Source: Candidatus Caenarcanales bacterium
Lineage (GTDB): Bacteria > Cyanobacteriota > Vampirovibrionia > LMEP-6097
Length of the DNA: 11,957 bases
Assembly: GCA_021299565.1 (NCBI GenBank)
Contig: JAJTHA010000007.1
Location: 1-11,957, forward strand
Reading direction: 5' to 3'
Positions within the stretch are counted from its first letter, which is position 1. Every line of letters begins with the position of its first letter. This document shows positions 7,361-11,957 of the stretch, piece by piece. The position numbers and the translations under genes were made by a program. Under the pieces are notes generated by a model. That model saw nothing but the letters and a program-made list of their open reading frames with translations, made no database searches and was not told the DNA's origin.

Positions 7361-8449
7361 ATGATCGAAAAAACACTATATCAAAAACTAATTGAAACAG
7401 AAGAAAACTATACTACCCTGCAAAGCAAGATGTTAGACCCCAAAGTTTTACAAGATCAAAAAGAATATCAAAACATTACAAAGCGACTTAAAAAACTAGA
7501 AAAGACAGTTGAGAAGTTTCATAAATACAAAAACTACGAAAAGCAAATCGAAGAAGGGAAAATTATTCTTAAAGAAGAAACAGACGAAGAAATTCGTGAA
7601 ATGGCAAGACTAGAAATAGTTGAAGCTGAAACACAAATTCCTGTTTTGTCAGAAGAACTTAAAGTATTCTTGCTACCTAAAGATCCAATGGATGAAAAAG
7701 ATATTATGGTGGAGATTCGTGCAGGTGCAGGTGGTGATGAGGCTGCAATATTTGTCGGTGATCTTTATAGAATGTACAGTCGCTATTGCGATAGAGTAGG
7801 CTGGCAACACAAAATCATAGATACGAGTGATTCTGAACAAGGTGGTTATAAAGAGATAGTTTTTGAAATCAATGGTGAAGATGTTTATAGTAAATTCAAA
7901 TATGAATCAGGTGTTCATAGAGTGCAAAGAGTGCCAGCTACAGAATCACAAGGAAGGGTTCATACTAGTACAATAACCGTTGCTATTATGCCAGAAGTAG
8001 ATGATATCGCCATTGAAATTAGACCAGAAGACATCATCCTAAATACTTGTAGATCAGGCGGTGCTGGTGGACAAAACGTTAACAAGGTGGAAACCGCTGT
8101 TAGACTGGAACACAGACCGACAGGCTTAGTTGTGCAATGTAGAGAAGAAAGATCTCAATTGCAAAACCGTGAAAAAGCCTTAAAAATGCTCAAATCAAAA
8201 CTCTACGAAATGGAAAGACAAAAACAAGAAGAAATGCATCGTAATATGCGTAAAAATCAAGTTGGTACTGGTGGTAGAGAAGAAAAAATCAGAACATATA
8301 ACTATAAAGATGATAGAGTTTCTGAGCATCGTATTAATAGTAATTTCCCTTTAAGAAAAGTTATTGAAGGGGAAATAGATATAGTTTTCGAAGCATTGGC
8401 TGCTTATGATCAAAAACAAAAATTAGATGAACTCGCACAATCACTCTAA
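7361..8449 (+). CDS. prfA: Peptide chain release factor 1 (RF1)
   Basis: RF1 recognises UAA and UAG in the ribosomal A site and triggers release of the finished protein. The 362 residues are the normal length. The order is an N-terminal helical domain (about 1-100), the [11 protein letters not shown] segment (121-131), the anticodon-like PAT tripeptide (192-194, the PxT type that distinguishes RF1 from the SPF of RF2), and the catalytic GGQ (236-238). The surrounding [17 protein letters not shown] differs from the RASGAGGQHVNKTDSAV type of enterobacteria and resembles what I recall for cyanobacterial and plastid RF1. The start at 7361 is supported by AAGG upstream and by the usual family N terminus. 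The 3' end overlaps the next gene by 23 bases. The release-factor methyltransferase gene prmC, a frequent neighbour of prfA, does not follow here. Confidence 0.95.
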   Translation: MIEKTLYQKLIETEENYTTLQSKMLDPKVLQDQKEYQNITKRLKKLEKTVEKFHKYKNYEKQIEEGKIILKEETDEEIREMARLEIVEAETQIPVLSEELKVFLLPKDPMDEKDIMVEIRAGAGGDEAAIFVGDLYRMYSRYCDRVGWQHKIIDTSDSEQGGYKEIVFEINGEDVYSKFKYESGVHRVQRVPATESQGRVHTSTITVAIMPEVDDIAIEIRPEDIILNTCRSGGAGGQNVNKVETAVRLEHRPTGLVVQCREERSQLQNREKALKMLKSKLYEMERQKQEEMHRNMRKNQVGTGGREEKIRTYNYKDDRVSEHRINSNFPLRKVIEGEIDIVFEALAAYDQKQKLDELAQSL

Positions 8450-8660
8450 AGACGAATTTGAAAAAGAGCTTGAAGAATTTTTTAAAGAAAGAGCTCAATT
8501 TAGAGCGCCTTCACCAGCTGATAGTTCCAAGAATAAATCAGCAAAAGCCAGATGCGATGAAGATGCTAGCGAGAAGTTTACAGTTCCATCGGAGTTTGGC
8601 TCTGGTTGCTGTATGACCGGCTGTCATAATTGTCCTTGGGGATATGCGGTTCCTGGCTGA
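8427..8660 (+). CDS. Small CC-x3-C-x2-C motif protein overlapping prfA
   Basis: The 77-residue protein begins inside the last codons of prfA, in another frame. Its N-terminal part is an acidic/basic helix ([17 protein letters not shown], 9-25), then a Ser/Lys-rich linker, then [20 protein letters not shown] at the very C terminus. Cys61, Cys62, Cys66 and Cys69 form CC-x3-C-x2-C, followed by P-W-G-Y. The arrangement recalls the CCxxGCxxC cores of the small oxidoreductase-like (OXLD1-type) and DUF5522-type proteins, where metal binding or redox roles have been suggested but are not established. The exact family assignment is uncertain. No ribosome binding site precedes the ATG, so translation probably depends on coupling with prfA termination 20 bases later. 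The recognisable motif at the C terminus and the overlap both favour a real gene. Confidence 0.72.
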   Translation: MNSHNHSKDEFEKELEEFFKERAQFRAPSPADSSKNKSAKARCDEDASEKFTVPSEFGSGCCMTGCHNCPWGYAVPG

Positions 8661-8692
8661 TTAATTATAATTTGTATTTTCTTATAGGACTT

Positions 8693-8721
8693 TAGTTGTA
8701 ATCAATTGTTGATATCAACTA
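8693..8721. terminator. Stem-loop at the convergent junction, possible weak bidirectional terminator
   Basis: TAGTTG (8693-8698) pairs with CAACTA (8716-8721), and after a 2x2 internal mismatch ATCAA (8701-8705) pairs with TTGAT (8709-8713) around a three-base loop. It lies where the prfA unit and the minus-strand 8715-9056 gene converge and overlaps the stop codon of the latter. No U-tract follows on either strand, so termination is not assured. Confidence 0.3.
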
Positions 8722-9056
8722 GGAAAGAAGCCATATGACTTAAGTTGATCTAGGCAGATAGACTCTTGTTTTCTATAATAATCCTCTAGTTCGCTTGCAT
8801 CTAGTTTATCCCCCCAAATAGATTCTGCTTTAGTGCCAAATTGAAGAGGATCTATGCACATCTTCTTGATTCTAGGATTAACATTCTTAGATATTAGTAC
8901 TATAACTGGAATATCTTTTTTTTCTAATTCTTTCACCAGAAAATTTATATGGGCTGAACCAATAATCATTGGTAATAATCTTCTGGATTGCTGATTAAAC
9001 ACATTGACACGAAAACGATCTCTATCATATCCTTGTCTTATTTTTTTGTTTTTCAA
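8715..9056 (-). CDS. C-terminal half of a TIKI/TraB/ChaN-like protein, separated by one in-frame stop
   Basis: This 113-residue frame continues the same reading frame as the 9057-10094 gene; only the TAA at 9059-9057 separates them. It carries RDRFRVNVF (about 12-20) and, at about 30-55, PMIIGSAHINFLVKELEKKD then IPVIVLI. This is like the C-terminal GxxH strand and adjacent helix of the TIKI/TraB/ChaN/EreA superfamily. That element normally lies in the same chain as the N-terminal E-x-H motif, which here is in the preceding frame. The only start near the 5' end is TTG (9056), directly after the TAA; the next Met is inside the conserved strand. GGAGG (9075-9071) lies 14 bases before the TTG, so reinitiation is possible though the spacing is long. 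It may be a translated second subunit, a readthrough extension or the remnant of a nonsense-mutated gene. Confidence 0.55.
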   Translation of the reverse strand: MKNKKIRQGYDRDRFRVNVFNQQSRRLLPMIIGSAHINFLVKELEKKDIPVIVLISKNVNPRIKKMCIDPLQFGTKAESIWGDKLDASELEDYYRKQESICLDQLKSYGFFPS

Positions 9057-10094
9057 TTATTTATAGATTGCCTCCATTTTTTTATTGGGCTCTTGCGAGC
9101 CAGATGTTATACCCGCAAAAGCTGGTGAATTGATTAAATCAATTCCAAAGTAATCTAGTTTGGGACCTCCTTGTATACCTACATGTCTTTCTAATAAATT
9201 AACTTCTTGTATACCAAACTGTTTTTTGAGTTTCTCCATGTGCAAAGCAAAAACTTTTGCCATATTTGTGTTTTCTGGTTCTAGGCGTAATAAAATACTT
9301 GAGGCACAGAAACCATTTAATAGTCCCATTAATTGATTACGATATATGTTCATTCCATTGTCATCTTTCTGATGAAAAGCATAATTTAATTGAGTGAAAG
9401 CTAAAAAAATATCATCAATGAATGTTTCAAGACCAAGTTCAACAGTTTCAGTTGCTACACGTTGAACTGTCTTTCCTGATAATTTTGCTAGATGTTCGGT
9501 TGCTACTATTGGACCATATTGGCTGGCAATATTCTCTGTAGAACCAGAATTGGTTTCTAGTCGTGAAACCGGCATAATATCAGCAAAGCGCTCCTCGACC
9601 GGTAATAAATCAAAGTTAAATTGTATTAAAAGTTTATGCAGATAAGTCGCATTATCAATAGAAACTGATTGGGTGAAATGCTCATCAGCAAACAAGACCA
9701 CAACTGGCTTTGTTTCATCCCAGTGTTTATCAGGATCTGATCTGTAAACTTGATCTAAGTTGTGATCTTGGGGCATCTGACTAAGAACTGTTTTGTATTC
9801 AGGTAAATTTTGTTTAGGGCAAGTTTTCATGCCTTGTTGTTTCCAAATTAAGTCAGATGTTTGACGAATATGATTTATGCCATCAGGGCCAATGTACTTA
9901 GCGTCTACTAAATCTATATCATCATGAGTTTTTAAGACAGCCGCTGAACTACTTGGATTAACATCACTTGAGTATTCTCCAAAAAAAGCATCTATTGCGG
10001 ATACCTGAGGATTTTTGGCGCTACTGTTATTCTGAGCTCGTATGTTTTTACTTGCTTCGTTATTATGTGGGGGATTGGGACCTATACCTGTCAT
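9057..10094 (-). CDS. N-terminal part of a TIKI/TraB/ChaN-like protein
   Basis: The 345-residue product has a disordered Asn/Ser/Pro-rich N terminus (1-60). The core strand PVVVLFADEHF follows at 130-140, then a helix and FDLLPVEERFAD (161-172). This order, a strand ending in E-x-H followed about 28 residues later by a strand ending in Glu, matches the first half of the TIKI/TraB/ChaN/EreA superfamily, whose members include metal-dependent peptidases and esterases. I recall related bacterial proteins with an IQDxH motif here and a GGFHT-type motif near the C terminus; the second motif is found in the next frame (8715-9056). The middle (200-300) is helical. The chain ends at EAIYK-stop just before the expected C-terminal motif, so it looks truncated. 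There is no signal peptide. It begins 32 bases after the glycoside hydrolase stop. The assignment is from motif pattern only and is moderately uncertain. Confidence 0.6.
   Translation of the reverse strand: MTGIGPNPPHNNEASKNIRAQNNSSAKNPQVSAIDAFFGEYSSDVNPSSSAAVLKTHDDIDLVDAKYIGPDGINHIRQTSDLIWKQQGMKTCPKQNLPEYKTVLSQMPQDHNLDQVYRSDPDKHWDETKPVVVLFADEHFTQSVSIDNATYLHKLLIQFNFDLLPVEERFADIMPVSRLETNSGSTENIASQYGPIVATEHLAKLSGKTVQRVATETVELGLETFIDDIFLAFTQLNYAFHQKDDNGMNIYRNQLMGLLNGFCASSILLRLEPENTNMAKVFALHMEKLKKQFGIQEVNLLERHVGIQGGPKLDYFGIDLINSPAFAGITSGSQEPNKKMEAIYK
9071..9075 (-). promoter_or_regulatory. GGAGG, possible internal ribosome binding site
   Basis: GGAGG on the minus strand lies inside the last codons of the 9057-10094 gene, 14 bases before the TTG that follows its stop. 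It is a perfect Shine-Dalgarno core but also encodes Glu-Ala after Met340, so it may be coincidental. If used, it would permit coupled translation of the C-terminal half. Confidence 0.3.
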
Positions 10095-10106
10095 ATATAA
10101 GTTTTA

Positions 10107-10112
10107 TTTATA
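10107..10112 (-). promoter_or_regulatory. -10-like box before the 9057-10094 gene
   Basis: TATAAA on the minus strand ends 12 bases before the ATG at 10094, in the 32-base gap after the glycoside hydrolase gene. There is no clear -35 and no ribosome binding site. The gene may instead be read from the hydrolase promoter. Confidence 0.25.
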
Positions 10113-10126
10113 CCCAGTTGAAGTGT

Positions 10127-11521
10127 TTATATGCTCTTTTGACGTAAACCATTATTTTTCGCTATTTGAGCATAATAATGATAACTGGTCTTTGGAGTTC
10201 TAGTAAAAGAATTGTGATCCACGTGAACCAGTCCAAATCTAGGTTTCATGCCAAGTGCCCATTCGAAATTATCCAATAGACTCCAATAAAAATAACCTCT
10301 AATATCAACACCTTCATTTATTGCTTTGTGCACAGAAAGTAGATGATCTCTAATAAATTTTGACCTATAGCTGTCATCTAGATCTTTCGAGAAATCTTGA
10401 TTAGGGTTTATATTGGTTTTTGCATATGAGCCTGGTTCATTTTCCACATGACTATAACCATTTTCAGTGATATAAATTGGTCTATTTTCAAGAAGATTTT
10501 TGAGTTTCTTTTCAGTAAGAACTTTATGAAGTCCTTCTGGATAAATCTCCCAATTAAGGCTATTAGTTTTGACTTGATCGGGAAAATGTTTTGCTAAGTC
10601 TTGTAGTTCGCCCCATAGAAACGAGTCAATTTGAGGGTTTGCAGGATCTTTAGCTTGCGCGTTAAGCTTATAGGAAAATCTTGTGTAATAATTTACTCCA
10701 AGAAAATCCAAAGCATCTAATTCCAAACAAGATTCTATAAAAGCATAGTTGTGAAGTTGTTTTCTCATGATGTTTGGTAAAGCATGAGTTTCTTGCCATT
10801 TCTTTTTGCTTTTGTCACTTAGGCTATCAAAAGATTCAAATGAATAAAGATTTTGGGCAAAGCCTATTTGAGCATTAGAGTTGGTTTCTTTGATAGTGCT
10901 ATAAGCAAGCTGATGCGCTAAAACCAATCCTTGATAGGCTTTGAAGTATCTACCCCACTCGTTTGAGTAGCCAGGAGGCCAGATTCCAGATTCGTAACCA
11001 AAATTCAAAAAGATATTGGGCTCATTATGAGTTACCCAGAATTTGATTTTGTGAGCAAAATGTTTTGCTAGATATTTAGTGAATTGACCAAATTCATAAG
11101 CAGTTTTTGGATTTTCCCAGCCACCTTCTTTTGCTAGCCAACTAGGTAAAACAAAATGAATAATAGTTGCAAAAGGCTCTATCTTAGAGGCTTTCAGTTG
11201 ATCAATTAATGATACGTAAAACTGAAGAGTATTGTCGTCAAATTGTCCTGGTCCTCTATGCAATCTAGCCCAATTAAAACTAAAGCGATAGGCATTGGAG
11301 TTGAGATTTTTAATTAGCTCTATGTCTTCGAGAAGATGCTCGTAGTGATCTACTGCTCTACCTCGATTGCTGGGTTCTTGCACCTTGCCTTGAATATCTA
11401 TCCACTCAGACCAGTCAGAAAGTTTGCCCAAGTATTCTTCAGGATGACCTTCTATTTGAAATGCCGCGGTAGCGGTGCCCCAGTAAAATTTATTTGGAAA
11501 TTTGAGTATTGGGCCTTCCAT
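10127..11521 (-). CDS. Glycoside hydrolase family 1 (beta-glucosidase-like)
   Basis: A (beta/alpha)8-barrel retaining glycosidase, probably hydrolysing beta-linked glucosides or galactosides in the cytoplasm, since no signal peptide is seen. Numbering here is from the TTG at 11530, so subtract 3 for the preferred ATG start. FYWGTATAAFQIEG (15-28) carries the substrate-binding Gln25. The acid/base Glu170 lies in THNEP (167-171) and the nucleophile Glu356 in ITENG (354-358). NYYTRF follows the usual NYYT signature, and FYWSLLDNFEWALG (414-427) holds the aglycone and glucose-binding Trp and Glu. The usual HW after strand 3 is HF here (125-126), a known variation. Length (464-467) is normal and all catalytic residues are present. 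ATG at 11521 is chosen over TTG at 11530 because it lies ten bases after an extended -10 box. Sugar specificity, including 6-phospho forms, is not determined. Confidence 0.92.
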   Translation of the reverse strand: MEGPILKFPNKFYWGTATAAFQIEGHPEEYLGKLSDWSEWIDIQGKVQEPSNRGRAVDHYEHLLEDIELIKNLNSNAYRFSFNWARLHRGPGQFDDNTLQFYVSLIDQLKASKIEPFATIIHFVLPSWLAKEGGWENPKTAYEFGQFTKYLAKHFAHKIKFWVTHNEPNIFLNFGYESGIWPPGYSNEWGRYFKAYQGLVLAHQLAYSTIKETNSNAQIGFAQNLYSFESFDSLSDKSKKKWQETHALPNIMRKQLHNYAFIESCLELDALDFLGVNYYTRFSYKLNAQAKDPANPQIDSFLWGELQDLAKHFPDQVKTNSLNWEIYPEGLHKVLTEKKLKNLLENRPIYITENGYSHVENEPGSYAKTNINPNQDFSKDLDDSYRSKFIRDHLLSVHKAINEGVDIRGYFYWSLLDNFEWALGMKPRFGLVHVDHNSFTRTPKTSYHYYAQIAKNNGLRQKSI

Positions 11522-11531
11522 CTCTATCAAT

Positions 11532-11540
11532 CTTATAGCA
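11532..11540 (-). promoter_or_regulatory. Extended -10 promoter of the glycoside hydrolase gene
   Basis: TGC plus TATAAG on the minus strand (11540-11532) ends ten bases before the ATG at 11521, exactly the distance seen at dnaB. No clear -35 or ribosome binding site is visible; the predicted leader is about four bases. Confidence 0.45.
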
Positions 11541-11559
11541 ATAATCTTTATAATGCTAT
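11535..11559. repeat. Inverted repeat overlapping the glycoside hydrolase promoter
   Basis: ATAGCA (11535-11540) and TGCTAT (11554-11559) are inverted copies separated by 13 bases. One arm covers the extended -10, a position suited to a repressor operator. The arms are short and AT-rich, so chance is possible. Confidence 0.3.
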
Positions 11560-11579
11560 GTGATTATCTTAAAAATCAC
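11560..11579. repeat. Small stem-loop upstream of the glycoside hydrolase gene
   Basis: GTGATT (11560-11565) and AATCAC (11574-11579) form a 6 bp stem with an eight-base loop, downstream of the 11609-11957 stop on the minus strand. No U-tract follows, so it is at best a weak terminator. Confidence 0.2.
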
Positions 11580-11608
11580 CATGAAGCTTTAGAACTTCTA
11601 CTCTATAT

Positions 11609-11957
11609 TCATAACTTCTTAAGTTCTTTATCCAATTCTAAAGCCGCTTTGCGAGTCTCTTCTAAAGCTAAATTATCGGCAAGTCCGTAATTATATTTGT
11701 CAGTTTTTTCTAAAAATGCATTGATTCTGGTTTGTAGTTCTTGACTTATTGCTGTTGATTTCAAATTACTGATTTCTTTAATAGCCAAAGAGATCTCTGA
11801 AATAGAACTAGCATTTGTGATTTGTTTGGTATAAATCCATATTTTTCTTTTGGCTAGAATTCGCTTAGTAATGAAGTAAATGATGCCAATGCCTAAAATA
11901 AAGGCAATAATAATTCCTACTAAATTTAAAATTTTATATATTAGCTTGTAGTTAATA
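11609..11957 (-). CDS. Single-pass membrane protein, N terminus cut by window edge
   Basis: An open frame enters from the right edge and ends at TGA (11611-11609), giving 115 visible residues and no start codon. A strongly hydrophobic stretch (ILNLVGIIIAFILGIGIIYF, about 9-28) followed by TKRILAKRKIW is a single membrane helix with a positively charged flank, which predicts a cytoplasmic C-terminal part. The rest (about 45-115) is helical and charged (EISLAIKEISNLK, EETRKAALELDKELKKL) and could form a coiled coil. How much precedes the membrane helix cannot be seen. No family is recognised. The frame is not shared by any competing open frame and runs the full distance to the edge, so it is likely real. 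Confidence 0.65.
   Translation of the reverse strand, partial: INYKLIYKILNLVGIIIAFILGIGIIYFITKRILAKRKIWIYTKQITNASSISEISLAIKEISNLKSTAISQELQTRINAFLEKTDKYNYGLADNLALEETRKAALELDKELKKL

Noticed and set aside
9057..9059. Stop-codon reassignment (TAA read as sense) in this organism
   Set aside because: korA, korB, prfA and dnaB end in TAA at their expected lengths, and prfA encodes an intact RF1, so TAA is a normal stop here.
11560..11579. Intrinsic terminator for the right-edge gene
   Set aside because: The six-pair AT-rich stem has no following U-tract on the minus strand; kept only as a weak stem-loop.
1..11957. CRISPR array, tRNA, rRNA, insertion sequence, prophage or defence system
   Set aside because: No regularly spaced repeats, cloverleaf-like sequences, transposase or integrase motifs, terminal repeats or known defence domains were seen on either strand.

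Overview
The window reads as chromosomal DNA from a low-GC bacterium (roughly 35% GC by eye) with tightly packed genes on both strands. It contains 13 protein-coding regions, two of them cut by the window ends. No tRNA, rRNA, CRISPR array, transposase or phage gene was seen, and no stretch over 300 bases lacks a gene. The peptide chain release factor RF1 carries a [19 protein letters not shown] active-site context that I associate with cyanobacterial and plastid RF1. Together with low GC, a ferredoxin-dependent 2-oxoacid oxidoreductase and several Asn/Thr/Ala-rich lineage-specific proteins, this suggests a non-photosynthetic relative of Cyanobacteria (Melainabacteria-like). That placement is an inference and needs a tree.

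Layout. Positions 1-1617 (minus): a protein of unknown function cut by the left edge, and a secreted, six-cysteine, Asn-rich coiled-coil protein. Positions 1724-4424 (plus): a two-gene operon for 2-oxoglutarate (2-oxoacid):ferredoxin oxidoreductase, korA (gamma-alpha fusion) and korB. Positions 4426-7300 (minus): the replicative helicase dnaB, followed by a secreted protein and a small membrane protein, both unrecognised. Positions 7361-8660 (plus, divergent from dnaB): prfA, overlapped by a small CC-x3-C-x2-C protein. Positions 8715-11521 (minus): a family 1 glycoside hydrolase, then two open reading frames in one frame separated by a single TAA, which look like the halves of one TIKI/TraB/ChaN-like domain protein. 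Positions 11609-11957 (minus): the C-terminal part of a single-pass membrane protein cut by the right edge.

Central functions (helicase loading and unwinding, translation termination, oxoacid oxidation feeding reduced ferredoxin) are interleaved with unrecognised envelope-type proteins. The korA, korB and prfA genes have purine-rich ribosome binding sites. Several minus-strand genes instead have a TATAAT-like box, often with an upstream TG (extended -10), only 6-16 bases before the start codon and no visible ribosome binding site, suggesting very short or absent 5' leaders.

The observations most worth following are the interrupted TIKI-like gene (8715-10094), the recurring close-to-start extended -10 boxes, and the small cysteine motif protein overlapping prfA. 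I did not find convincing evidence of a complete new defence or mobile system.
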